From contig JALRME010000062.1 of assembly GCA_026120035.1 (NCBI GenBank), positions 1 through 64,000 on the forward strand: DNA of 64,000 nucleotides. The letters are read 5' to 3'. This DNA comes from Coleophoma eucalyptorum. Lineage: Eukaryota > Ascomycota > Leotiomycetes > Helotiales > Dermateaceae. The notes beneath the pieces are model-generated. The model saw only the letters and a list, made by a program, of their open reading frames with translations. It had not been told where the DNA came from and did not search any database. Shown one piece after another: positions 45,968 through 56,967 of the stretch. The number at the start of each line of letters is the position of its first letter. Positions within the stretch are counted from its first letter, which is position 1. The translations under genes were made by a program, and so were the position numbers.

Positions 45968-48050
45968 TCAATTCGATGTCACTCCGGCATTGGATAGCAC
46001 ATCCTCCCAGTTCCCCGGTCTTACTCTTCCCCCCGGGTATTCCTCAACCAGCCACTTTTCCACATCCCGACCCCATTCAATCAAGTCATCTTCGGAGCCC
46101 CATTCCCCCATGCCCATAAGCCCAACTGGAATACGGCCCCTGCCCTTAATTGGATCCACAAACCCAGCAGGACAACTAATGGCCGGATTCCCGCAGAAGT
46201 TTGCAAGCCAAACATACTCCATATTCCGAACTGGTTTATCTCCATCCATGAAGCCGTACTTCAAATCAATCTCTTGGTCGATAGGCCATCCAGCCATCGG
46301 CGTTGTTGGTGTCACAATAATCATGCCCGGATTCTCTTTGTACAGGTGGGAAAGATGGCACATGAGCAGATGGCGGAGTTGTTGCGCTGCTAGGTAATCG
46401 CCGGCAGGGGTTTGTTGTGCAATTTCAAGTATCACTTGGGTAGATGGGGTGAGGTCACTAAGATAATCCCTCGGATCACTGGCCATGGTCTCTGCCTGGT
46501 TGACTACCTTTGCCATGACTGTTATGGCATGCGCAATTTGACCCTCTGAGAGATATGGAATTGAGATATCGACAATTTGATAGCCGAGCTTGGTGCGGAA
46601 GTAGTCAATGATTGGGTAACAAGCATCCAGGACTGATGGATCGGCATGGTCGAACCATTTATTGTATATTCCAATGACTTTCCGTCGATTCTTTGATGGT
46701 CTTGGAGGGTCGAAGAGACAACCAACCGGATCGGAGGGATTCGGTACTGCCATGATGCGGTAAGCAGCTTCGAGATCGGACATAGTAGCTGCTAGAGGAC
46801 CATTGACTGCAACTGTACTATGGGTATCCTCGAGGCGACCATGACTCGGTTTTAGTCCATAGATACCACAAAATGAGCACGGAAGACGAATACTGCCGCC
46901 TCCATCCGAGCCGAGAGCTACAGGAAGTAGACCAGCAGATACAGCATAGGCTGGACCGCCGGATGAGCCCCCCGGATAATATTTGTCGTTGTGTGGATTG
47001 AGAGGTGTCCCCCAAACAGGATTGTTGTTCGTAGTGTTGCACCACATTTCGGTCTGGCTCAACTTTCCCATGATAATCCCTCCGGCTTTCTGCCAGTTCT
47101 GGATGGGCCATGATGATTCTGGTTCGATAGGATAGAGATCATCATTCTTCTTCCGCCCACGGGTAATTCTATAACCCGCCACTTTGTTGTCGTCTTTGAC
47201 ACCAATCGGGACTCCATCCATGATACTCAAAGGTGTTCCAGTACTGTACCGCATAGTAGACGCTTTTGCTGCTTCGAGGACTTCATCAGTGTTGGTGTGC
47301 ATGAAGGCTACAGCATGCTGAGGTTGAGGACTGAGATCACGTCGGATTAAGGGTAGAAGTGACTCGACCACCTCAAGCGGAGTAACTTTCCCAGAGAGAT
47401 AAAGTGCATGGTAATCAGCGATAGAGTGGTATCTTCCTGGACGTCCTTTTGGTAGTGGTCGTACGGACTGGATAGATGGTGGCTCTGACAGTGAGGTTTC
47501 TGCAGCCAGGGGAATAACAGTGGGCTTTAACGTATCAGTTTGTAATTCAGGTCGTAGGTATGTTTTAGAGCAAATGTGTCATGTAACAAAATGAAAAGGC
47601 ACCCGTGGAAGCTGTCTACTCCAGTACCAAAACAGTTCATATGACTTGTCAAACCAGATTCGGGACCTGGAATAGACAATGCTGCCTCGTGGAGTTTTGC
47701 CTATGTCGATGGTTTTGAATGATATAATGATCTTAAGCATAAACGAAATAGAACATCACATACGTCCCATCGTTCGGAGTACTTATCCAGAATTCCCCTC
47801 AGCTTCCGCAGGGAGCCAAATCCAGAATTGGTCCATAAATAGCCCTGAAGGAAAGAAAATTTGCACACGCTGATAACTGTTAGCCAGAGTCACACGACAA
47901 AGCTTCAGATACTAACATCCAAGCTAGGATCACCAATGGGATTCCCCGTATTGGGGGGTTCTGAACCTCCTCCTTCCTCTCATATTCAATGACGGCTACC
48001 TCGATCGCCGGAGGGTAGGAGAAAAAGCGCCTTTGCTTTGAAGCGGTCAT
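45968..48050 (-). CDS. Amidase-signature family hydrolase
   Basis: Serine amidase that hydrolyses a carboxylic amide; the substrate is unknown. Read as three exons, 48050-47917, 47869-47764 and 47524-45968, giving 598 aa. Intron 1 is 47 nt (GTTAGT...TCAG); intron 2 is long (47763-47525, 239 nt). The N-terminus has a hydrophobic run (about residues 37-55, GIPLVILAWIV...), then GYLWTNSGFGSLR and RWDPTVIPL across the second junction, as in related fungal amidases. The triad fits the family: Lys190 in GVKDDN, cis-Ser267 in GGSSGG and nucleophile Ser291 in SDGGGSIRLP, with spacings of 77 and 24. The first two exons rest on splice signals and family resemblance; the third is certain. Confidence 0.86.
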
Positions 48051-49010
48051 GATCGATGCGTGGAGGTTTCGAATAAGCTGGATGGTGGGTTATCTTGATG
48101 AGCGGCATACGTTGAGAAATCGGATTTTAAGGCGCAGGCTGGCAAAGGGAGAGCTTGGAAACAACAAATGACCGAATTAGTCTCCGTGCCGCCCCCTTGA
48201 CTCTTTCCTCTCGTTTGCATCATCATAAGACATCCACACCTGTAAATCCTCTTTATAAAGTTCCTTATGTGCTGTCCTTTGAACTAGTTTTAGCACCTTG
48301 CTGATTTACTAATTAAGCCAGTCTTCATTCGGTTAATGCTTGAATAAGAAAACTCTTGAGGCTATCGGTTCGTACAGGCTCAAGATTGCTGTATAGTGGC
48401 TTCTTTAATTGCCATAGTTCCGAAAAGGGCCATATATATTAAAGAATAATTTGAAGCTACAACAGCAAGGCGAAGCAAGACTCTACTCGTGAACTTTATT
48501 TGTTTTTGCTAGACAAGATGCAAATAAACGATAACTTCCTTTGATTAAGGTTATTCATTTAACTAATTTGAAGCTAGCGAAGTAGGTTAAAAAGACCTAC
48601 TCCATATCAGCTTAACAATCAATTGTAATTCTCAAAAATATGACGTCTTAGCTGATCAGAATAGTGCTAATCCCTCTATCCACAACTACAACTGAGATAC
48701 TCCATCGGGATAATATTGATGCGTGCCCGAATCTCAAATCTGCCAGCTGCCACCGCCTCGTATGATGTCTTTTCTGAAATAGTGTCTGATTCGCTGCTTC
48801 CATCATCAGCATCGTGTAGGCTGCAGCTTACCTTGGCTAACGGTTACTGGGTACAGATGGAAGCTATAGCTCAGCATAGCCCCAAATTCGAGGTAAGTGC
48901 GTGAGGCACAAGTATAACAAATATAACGCCCTTTGTTTCCCTCTACTTTATTTTCCATTGCCTCTTCACATTGTTTTGCGCTCCTTTCACCCTTCACGCA
49001 ATCCAACGCC
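48051..49010. other. Divergent promoter region, partly AT-rich
   Basis: 960 bp between the amidase (minus) and the SPRY gene (plus). 48240-48700 is clearly AT-rich, with repeated AATTTGAAGCTA at about 48450 and 48564. No gene is recognised. Confidence 0.6.
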
Positions 49011-50153
49011 ATGTGTTTTGGAAAGAGTTTAAAAGGGGACGACCCCTCAGCACAGTTCAGCGAAGCTCCTCGGCCTTCTGAATCAAAGCATCCTCAGTCT
49101 GGAACTGCCAAAATGCCACAACAAGAGACATATTCCCCTCCTTCTGGGCCTCCACCAGGTCATCAGGAAGCTTACGCACCGCCGTCGGGTCCCCCGCCTT
49201 CGCATCAAAACGAGGGTTACGCTCCACCCCCAGGGCCTCCACCTTCGCACCAAAACGAGAATTACGCTCCACCCCCAGGTCCACCCCCTTCCAAAGGTGA
49301 ACCATACCACGATTGGCAAACAGCAGTTCCCGATACCTCCCTCCTCCCTCCGCCTCCGTCCCTGGGTAATCAACGCAGCAGAACGAACAATGCTACTGAG
49401 CAAGAAGCCGAGCAGGGAGAGGGTTGGTGTCAGCAGAACCCAATGCTGGGACCAACGACTCTGGGATATGAAGCAATGCAGGCATTGAATGCTGGAAATA
49501 TTGGGGTAATCCGACCACGGCCATATGTAGGAGATCTGGATCGTCTCCGTGCTGGAATATGGAAGGGAAAGACGAAGTCTAAGAGTCCGGATTCCTGTAT
49601 TGTTAGCACGCTGCCACTCTATTCGGTGCAAGCGCACTCTCCGATCCAGACGCGAGCATCCAAGACTATCTATTACGAAGTCAAGATATCGAAGCACAGT
49701 CGAAACGAGGTGTCACTCGCTCTTGGTTTTACGGCTCCTCCATACCCTACTTTCCGTCTTCCAGGGTGGCACCGCGGCTGTCTCGCTGTACATGGTGATG
49801 ATGGCAGCAAGTACATTAACGACCGCTGGGGAGGAAAGGACTTTACTTCACCATTCAAGCCGGGACAAACGATTGGTATTGGAATGACTTTTACAGCACG
49901 CAATACAAACGCTCCTCCAGCCTACGGTGGTGCACAAACTACGGCTACAACTCCCATCGACGTTGAGATCTTCCTAACTAAGGATGGAAGAAGGGATGGC
50001 AGCTGGAATTTGCATGAGGAAGGCGATGCTGTAGAGGATTTACCAGTCACGGGACTCGAAGGTATGCATGATTTGTACGCTGCCATTGGCACCTTCGAGA
50101 GTGTAGAGTTTGAGATTGTCTTTGATGAGAGGGAGTGGATGTATCATCCCTGA
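49011..50153 (+). CDS. SPRY-domain protein with proline-rich repeats
   Basis: Single exon, 380 aa from the ATG at 49011, whose N-terminus MCFGKSLK includes Cys2. Residues about 40-100 contain four tandem copies of a unit of the form (Y)(S/A)PPxGPPP(S/G)HQxE, a Pro-rich repeat of 15-16 residues. The C-terminal half (about 165-380) is a SPRY/B30.2-type domain: IYYEVKISKHSRNEVSLALG, YPTFRLPGWHRGCLAVHGDDG, KPGQTIGIGMTF, then VEIFLTKDG and DLYAAIGTFESVEFEIVF. This block order is that of fungal SPRY proteins such as the Ssh4/Ear1 group, which recruit ubiquitin ligase to membrane proteins; no transmembrane segment is visible, so a cytosolic adaptor is more likely. The partner is unknown. Confidence 0.85.
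   Translation: MCFGKSLKGDDPSAQFSEAPRPSESKHPQSGTAKMPQQETYSPPSGPPPGHQEAYAPPSGPPPSHQNEGYAPPPGPPPSHQNENYAPPPGPPPSKGEPYHDWQTAVPDTSLLPPPPSLGNQRSRTNNATEQEAEQGEGWCQQNPMLGPTTLGYEAMQALNAGNIGVIRPRPYVGDLDRLRAGIWKGKTKSKSPDSCIVSTLPLYSVQAHSPIQTRASKTIYYEVKISKHSRNEVSLALGFTAPPYPTFRLPGWHRGCLAVHGDDGSKYINDRWGGKDFTSPFKPGQTIGIGMTFTARNTNAPPAYGGAQTTATTPIDVEIFLTKDGRRDGSWNLHEEGDAVEDLPVTGLEGMHDLYAAIGTFESVEFEIVFDEREWMYHP
49133..49300 (+). repeat. Tandem 45-48 bp coding repeats for proline-rich units
   Basis: Four near-identical in-frame units inside the SPRY gene, with CACCAAAACGAG and CCCCCAGG recurring. The last two are the most similar, suggesting recent duplication. Confidence 0.85.
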
Positions 50154-50455
50154 GCCAAAAATTAATTTGGAGCTTGGAATGGAGTCGAGGTGTTGAGGTT
50201 GTGATTTTCGTAATTTAGTACAAAGTATGCTTAATATGAGGTTGGAGAAACTGTAATCAGAGTCTGCTCCCAAGCCACCAACCATTACACATCATTTTTT
50301 ATGAAAACTCTTTGCACTTTTTGGGTTATCTTCTCTTCTAAGTTTGCCCAAAGTATAGAAGCATCATCTGCCAAGGTCAAGACTGAAACTTCCCTGTATT
50401 CAAGCTTCAGTTCAAACCACCACCAGTAGTAGTGAAGTCAAACTTCTAATTCTCA

Positions 50456-50630
50456 CCTATGGTCACCCCATAGGATTTTGATTTTCTTAGTAAGGACTAC
50501 TAAGTAACAGTGTATTGGGCATTGACTACCCTTCTCAGGATTCTAACTAGTACGTGCTTCTACGGTGTACTATTGTAGAATCCAAGGTGACTTTTGACCT
50601 GAGATACTATCTATAGCACATGGCCCAATC
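50456..50630. repeat. Cluster of nested inverted repeats
   Basis: Two perfect 7-bp stems with 5-nt loops stand side by side: CCTATGG/CCATAGG (50456-50474) and CTTAGTA/TACTAAG (50486-50504). A larger one follows: GGATTCTA at 50538-50545 pairs with TAGAATCC at 50576-50583, and TAGTAC pairs with GTACTA inside it. Outer arms TTGGGC (50515-50520) and GCCCAA (50623-50628), and TCTCAGG (50533-50539) and CCTGAGA (50598-50604), are also inverted. Confidence 0.6.
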
Positions 50631-50771
50631 AGATTAGAATCGACCCCTCATGAAGTCATCGAAAGTCAATAAGCGGGAAAGTCAGCCTTGCACAATGACG
50701 GATGTACCTGAGGCAAGGGAAATCGCACCGCAGCAACCTAAAGCTGCAGCGTCCCACAAACGACTCAGAGT

Positions 50772-50808
50772 CACAGCCACATAGATGACGAAACCAGCTG
50801 TGGCAGTG
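50772..50808. promoter_or_regulatory. Two CrzA (calcineurin-responsive) type motifs
   Basis: CACAGCCAC at 50772-50780 is GTGGCTGTG on the minus strand, and GTGGCAGTG stands at 50800-50808 on the plus strand. Both match the Aspergillus CrzA consensus G[T/G]GGC[T/A]G[T/G]G. They lie about 1.9 kb upstream of the Ca2+/H+ exchanger ATG, in the region between it and the SPRY gene. CrzA is known to control such exchanger genes; use here is inference. Confidence 0.4.
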
Positions 50809-52666
50809 CTGCGCAGACTCATAGTCCAGAGTGGCACGAGTGGTGGGGGCAGCGGTGACGGTCACCAGCCACATTTCGGCTAGCGACTCGCGAAACGGTT
50901 TCGCTGGATGCTTCCCCACCATGTTTGGTAGAGGGGCTCCCATAGCATGTGAGTCGTAACGGTGAGGACAACAAGCACACGGGTCAATGGTGAATGCACA
51001 GTGGACAAAGCACAATGAGTACAGTGGCTAGGTCAAAGCTGGTGAAGTAAGGACACATGGGAAATACTCAGCAGCGGAGGAAATTCACCAATCAGAAGAG
51101 AGTTACACGTCCCCACCGCTGGCTGACTTGCTCCATACAGTCTAGCCGAGCAGCTCTAATCTCCTGCTAGCTCTAGACCTTGAATTTATCGTCTTGGCGG
51201 AGCTTCACACAGGGAAAAGAAACTAGAGATCATTTCCCTATGGGAGAAGGGAGCTGAGCAGGATCCAGTTGCACAGAAATCCTGTCGCACAGCGAGAGAA
51301 TCCCGTGCTCTCATAGGATAGAATAGATAGTATAGGACAATGGCTGACGTGGAGACATAAGGACAAAAGCCTGCTTTTTTTCTTCGGTCTGTTTTGATTC
51401 TCTTGGACTTTTCTTTTGAGTTCTCATCGTGTCTTTATATCAATTGCTTTACTTGTTTGTCTGTCTTGTATCAACAAAATACCCCGGCCATTCTTCTTCG
51501 TTGGTCTCTGCTGTTGCGTGGGCTCCCCAGATTTCAACAGCACCATTTAATGCCATAGGGGTCTTCAGAATCGCCATAATTCGACCTTCGACGCTTTTCT
51601 CCACACCACTATCATCATCACATCACACCTTCGTACATAGTGCAGTATCGCATCCCACCATACCATACACGGTTACTTGCTACCCTATCGCTACCACGCT
51701 CGTGTCCGACCCGACTGGAGGAGAGAGAGAGAGAGAGACATCGATTGATAAGATAGCCTGCACACCAGGGATCTCACTATGCGTAAGTTTGCGTCTTCCT
51801 ATTCTGTCTCGTGCCTCCGCAGCAGAGGCGAAAGCGCTGCTCCGTCGTACCTCTGTACGCACAACGCCAGCATAGCCTTGCCCACGCGAGCAAGCACAAC
51901 ACGTCATGACAGCCTACGCCGCCTTACGCTTCAGTCGCACTGTAGATTACACCACATCCGATGACAGTCAATCCAGTGGTTGACGAACACGCAGAAAGCT
52001 GGCTCGCCAAGCCTGGACAAGCACACGTTGCCAACTTACCGGCGGTCTTGTTTGGGCTTGAGTGTGCTTGTTTGTGCTTGTTTGTGTTTTTGTGTTCTGA
52101 TGCGTTGCTTATTTGGTTGCTGAACCTACTGCAACCAAGTGGGGCAGAAGCGAAACATACAGCGAATCATCACCCGTTAGATTTCCGGGCATTTGGGTCC
52201 TGATATGCTCTGACTGGACAGGACAGCGTTGGACTGCGCCCTGGAACCGACACGAGCCAATCAAGTGAGGCTTCAGCTGGCACAAGTGATCCACTCTTGA
52301 CCTCACCTTGGCACTTTTGCCTGTTTGGGCTTAAGCGCTCCCTCGGATCTTTATGTCCCCCCACCATCTTATCTCATTTGGGCATCCACTTTGCCTTGCG
52401 TACAGCACGGTATTGTCCCGTCTCCCCTTCCTCTGCCTTTCCGTACCCTACCCGTACCCCGTACCTTGCCTCATTGGAACTTCCTGTTGACAACTCTCGG
52501 CGCCTTCTGCCTCTACTTCTGCCTCTACTTCTGCTGTTTTCTAGTTCTTCCCTCTTCATTCATTCCTCGTCTTCTGTCTTCATCAACACCACCTCACCCC
52601 TCCGCCGCCTTCATCACCACCACCCCCCACAATATCACAATCCCCTTTCGACTGCCTGCTTCATCG

Positions 52667-55450
52667 ATGAAGAAGACTTCGCCTGACTCAGATAATTCTC
52701 TAGATCGCATACGCTCTTGGGCTCGAACCAAAGCGCATGGCCCCTCTCCACTCTCCGTAGACGCGAGACGCAACAACTCCATCCCCAACAACCAGAACAA
52801 TGTCAACCTTCACAATGGCAACGCGAGCCTGCCTCCCTTCCCAGCCAGCGATGCTGATGGCCTCCCGTCAAAACCCACGCACAACAATGTGGCCGACAAT
52901 ACATCGTCTGAGCATCCGCCACCAGCTCCACCTCCGCAAGCTGAAGGGGAGGGGGCTGTCGTAAGTGAGGACGCACCCAAAGAGAAAAAGAATGTCATTA
53001 TTCGCTTTTGGAGCACCATGTGGGCTATTCTAGCCTCCAGCTATATCAACATCTTGTTGGTATTTGTTCCCGTAGGTATCGCTGCCAAAGCTGCCGGCCT
53101 TAGCTCCGGCATCGTCTTCGGAATGAATGCTATTGCTATCATCCCCCTCGCGGGTCTACTCAGTCATGCCACAGAGAGCGTGGCCAAGAGAATGGGAGAT
53201 ACAATTGGTGCACTAATGAACGTGACCTTTGGTAATGCCGTAGAATTGATTATCTTGTGAGTAATACTGCTTTCTCGGCGCGGAATCTTGGCTAACCTCA
53301 CATAGCATGTATGTCACCTCTCGAGAGAGATCAAGACAAGAAAGAGCGAGAAGCCCTCTTAAAGGCATTATCATATCAATCGCGTCCCATATCACCCAGT
53401 CCCTTTCATTTGTCTCATGCCTGCTGTCCCTTGCCCGTGATTTCAAAGACCCATGCTCACTATTTATGTTCTTTTAATCGCACAGCATTGCACTCGCAAA
53501 GGTATGTCAGGGATCCGTCTGATTTCATGGGCAGGACTGACTTAACTAGGATGAAATCCGTATCGTCCAAGCATCTCTGCTCGGCTCAATTCTTGCAAAC
53601 TTGCTCCTGATTCTAGGCATGTGTTTTCTCATTGGTGGACTTCGTTTCCGTGAACAGGTATGCAAATCCATTGCCAGATCCGCAAGGCTAAAGCTAATCA
53701 ATTCGTAGATCTACAACAGCACTGTCACTCAAATGAGTGCATGTCTACTCAGTTTGGCGGTCATGAGCTTGCTCCTTCCTGTAAGAAATCTTTTCCATGA
53801 ATGAGAGACAACGGGCTAATAATTTCAGACTGCATTCCATGCTTCCTTCAGCACCGCTGCGGCCAACAAGGCTGCCAATGCCGTCCTGAAAGTCAGCCGC
53901 GGTACCAGTGTTGTAAGTCAAATTGATTCTTAGCTAGTAACTACGCCGTACTGATTAATTAGATCTTGCTCCTCGTCTACGGAATGTACTTGCTCTTCCA
54001 GCTCAAATCTCACGCATACATGTATGAGAGTACACCACAGCATATTATCGATGAAGAGCTTGTCCCTGGACCAGTTGCTGCATGGATGGACTCGTCCAGC
54101 TCTGACGACGACTCTTCTTCCAGCTCTGATTCTGATGGTTCCAGTGGTTCCAACACTACTGCGAAACGTTTCAAGCGTGTCATGAGAGGTGGTCGCAGAC
54201 GCCGCAAGTCTTCTGCCGGATCTAAGGAGACCGCCGAACACATTCCAACCAGAACACCGTCCATTGGAACCAGTAGCATCACCCCTGTTCATTCTGACAC
54301 CCTCAACGAAGAGCCACAGTTGGGCCATCGACTTGGTGCCATTGATTTTGCTGAGGATGCTGACAACGAGAAGCCAAAGGGCCCAGACCGCAAGAACTCT
54401 ATCACCAGTCACAAGGAGCGTTCCATGAACAAGAGGATGATGAAGAAAGAACGGAAGCGCCAGGAAAGAAGAGAGCGTAAAGCTGCCAAGCAGTCTGCCA
54501 TCACCGAAGGTGTAGTCTACAACAATCCCGCGACCGAAAATTCTCCAGAAGCCAATGAGAATGATCCCCGCCGGGTCGACTTCGCTGTCATGGGTGACTT
54601 GGAAGCCCAACCTCAGCTGGGCATTGATCCCCTTCCTAAGCGATCTCTCTTTGGTGGCATCCGTCCTCAGATTCCAAAGACTTTCTCCCAGAACGTCTTT
54701 ACCACGCCAGCCCCCACCGCAACTCCACCACCAGTCGGTCCAGTTCCACGTGTTCGTTATGGAATTCGCCGCACAAATTCTCTCCCCGACCGTCTCAATC
54801 AAACCGCATCAGGACTTACTCGCACTATGACACCTGCTCAGGCAACTGTCACTCAAACTGCTACACCAATGCAGGATACAGCTGAAGAGGAAGCCAATAT
54901 CTCTCGAACCACCGCCGTGGTGCTCCTGCTTGTATCTACTGGACTTGTCGCTCTCTGTGCCGAATTTATGGTTGATTCAATCAACGATGTTGTATCTGGA
55001 AACTCTGCTCTCAGCGAAGCCTTTATTGGTCTTATCATTCTACCTATTGTTGGTAACGCCGCTGAGCACGTTACTGCTGTCACGGTTGCCAGTAAAAACA
55101 AGATGGATCTCGCTATTGGTGTCGCTGTTGGATCGTCCATACAAATTGCACTCTTCGTAACCCCTTTCGTCGTCCTTCTCGGCTGGGCTATGGGCAAACA
55201 AATGTCGCTATACTTTACTCTCTTCGAAACTGTTTCACTATTCGTCAGCGCCTTCATTGTCAACTTCTTGGTTCTGGACGGCAGAAGTAACTACCTTGAG
55301 GGTGCGCTCTTATGTGCTGCATATGTCATTATCGCCGTAGCTGCTTTCTTCTACCCTAGTATTGATGATAGTAGCAACCTCGGTGGAAATGCAGATGCAG
55401 CCGTTAAGATGGTCCGTGATCTAGTCGCTGCAGGGATCGGAGGTGCTTAA
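52667..55450 (+). CDS. Vacuolar Ca2+/H+ exchanger (VCX1/CAX family)
   Basis: Vacuolar-membrane antiporter that moves Ca2+ into the vacuole in exchange for H+. Read as seven exons: 52667-53256, 53306-53308, 53486-53501, 53550-53657, 53709-53780, 53829-53912 and 53963-55450 (786 aa). All junctions keep frame. The two CAX repeats hold GNAVELI in exon 1 and GNAAEHVTAV in exon 7, the paired alpha-repeat motifs. An unusual 3-nt exon (53306-53308) and a 16-nt exon (53486-53501) restore the family's conserved FIIAL run after GNAVELII. The N-terminal 120 residues are polar, as is common in filamentous fungi. The central loop of about 300 residues begins with an acidic Ser/Asp run, then basic RRGGRRRR-like stretches; yeast Vcx1 is far shorter there. 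The start is the ATG giving MKKTSPDSDN. Confidence 0.9.
53306..53308 (+). other. Predicted 3-nt micro-exon (CAT) in the exchanger gene
   Basis: CACATAG|CAT|GTATGT: the upstream intron (53257-53305, 49 nt) has a GTGAGT donor, a GCTAAC branch point and a CATAG acceptor. A perfect GTATGT donor follows three bases later, for the 177-nt intron 53309-53485. Including CAT gives FII after GNAVELI, matching VCX1-family proteins; skipping it deletes one Ile without shifting the frame. Confidence 0.6.
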
Positions 55451-56967
55451 GAATAGTGAAGAGGGTTTATTGTGAAGAGTGAGTATCAAATTGTTAGCAA
55501 TGAGTGGAGGTTTTTTGGAGTGTATTTACTGCGAAAAAGGGTCACACTCGCTTAGATTGTCTAGGCTATGTGTTTCACTTCTGCGCTTTTACTTCTTTCT
55601 TCTCTCGGTTTATTCACTGGCCTTGAGTCTACTCTTTTTTTGAGGTTTTCCTTCTCTGCAGGGGGAATTTCTTTTGCTTTTTTTTTTTTTCACTGCCAAT
55701 GTCGTGGGCCTTTGGATTGCAACTCTCTGGAGCTCGTCTTAGGTGGATGACGATGGATTTTAGTGGTTATGTGTTTATTTCACTCCTTCATAGGCTAGCC
55801 GATCCTAATACACGTGTCTACTACCTCACCCTACTGCGCAATTGACGTTTCCAAACTTGTAGAGTGCATGGATATATTTGTTCCTGTCCACTTAAGCCAA
55901 CTCCCCTCACTTTGCCTATCACTGTTCTTCCGTCCCTTCCTCGGGGTTTAGTATCGGAGTGATGATAGCGTAGGTCTTGATAATCATAGTGTAGCGATGA
56001 GAATCAACTAGCCCAATACTTCCATATTACTTTTAAAATCTTGTCCTGATCCAAACTTCCCCTCTCATGTTAGGGAGAAGACAAGAAATCGAATAACGTT
56101 TTCTTCCTCGTGTTTGATAGACTTAGCTTGGGCCATTTCCCACCTTTCCACGCGTCATAAGAGTTACTTTCCTTGCCTCTTAATGTGGCTATGCAATCGA
56201 CCGGAGGGGTGGGGGAAGGTTTTGGTCCCTGGCATTGAAATCCTTCGCTTATCAGGAAAGATAGGGGGTTTAGGAAGGTCTGATGGTCGGTCAGTGAGTT
56301 CCCCGGAAATTCGTAAATGTCGGGGATTCGGGGATCGCGAATATTCGGTCCTGAGACTTCGATTTTCTATGCTGGTTGGAAAGGGGGAAGGGGGGAGAGC
56401 GCGGAAGGGGGGGGGGGCAGTGCATGTGCATGTGCATGTTGCATATGCTTGTGTATGCGTGTGCATCATATGATAGGGATTAGATGCAAAGGGCCACATG
56501 GGGTTACCTTACTGCTGAAGAAACTAGGAAGGAGGAGGAGGGGATCACAACTGGCGAAATGGGAAACTCTGCACGTGGGACACAGAAGAGTGCTACATGT
56601 AAAATCTGGTGCGCTATGGAATGCTGAAGATAGAGAAATCATGGTATCTTAAAAATGCAACGCCCGCGTAGAAGCAGAGCAAAAAAAAAAGCACACAAAC
56701 CCTAGTGAGGTGGAAATGAATGCCCACACACCACTTCCAAAACGCCCCCAGGGAAACTGTCTGATCTCCCAGTATGTAGAATGGCTCTGGGAGGGTGGGG
56801 GCAACGCCAATCAATAGTTTCCCACGACCAGATGTCCAAAATAAAGCCTCCCCCAGAAAAATGCGGGATCAATTTAATACAAGTCCCGCTCATATCCATC
56901 CCTTCAGAACGCCTCAAAATGCGAATTGTTGTCTGTCCCTCTCTATTTCTGTCGACATTCTGCACCC
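55451..56967. other. Convergent 3' region with homopolymer runs
   Basis: 3' flanks of the exchanger (plus) and cysteine dioxygenase (minus) genes. No gene is recognised. It holds a T13 run at 55678-55690 and a G11 run at 56407-56417 followed by TGCATG repeats at 56421-56440. Confidence 0.6.

Larger units (their letters stand above)
50154..52666. other. 2.5 kb region upstream of the Ca2+/H+ exchanger gene
   Basis: 3' flank of the SPRY gene, then probable promoter and long C/T-rich 5' leader of the exchanger. No gene is recognised. It holds nested inverted repeats at 50456-50630, two CrzA-type motifs near 50772-50808 and a GA microsatellite at 51718-51738. Confidence 0.6.

Noticed and set aside
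52325..52666. N-terminal extension of the exchanger frame upstream of the ATG at 52667
   Set aside because: It has no ATG start, is C/T-biased like a 5' leader, and does not resemble the family; the ATG giving MKKTSPDSDN is preferred.
53309..53485. Treating 53257-53485 as one 229-nt intron in the exchanger gene
   Set aside because: Possible and in frame, but it loses a conserved Ile and ignores a complete 49-nt intron with branch point and acceptor; kept as the alternative to the micro-exon.
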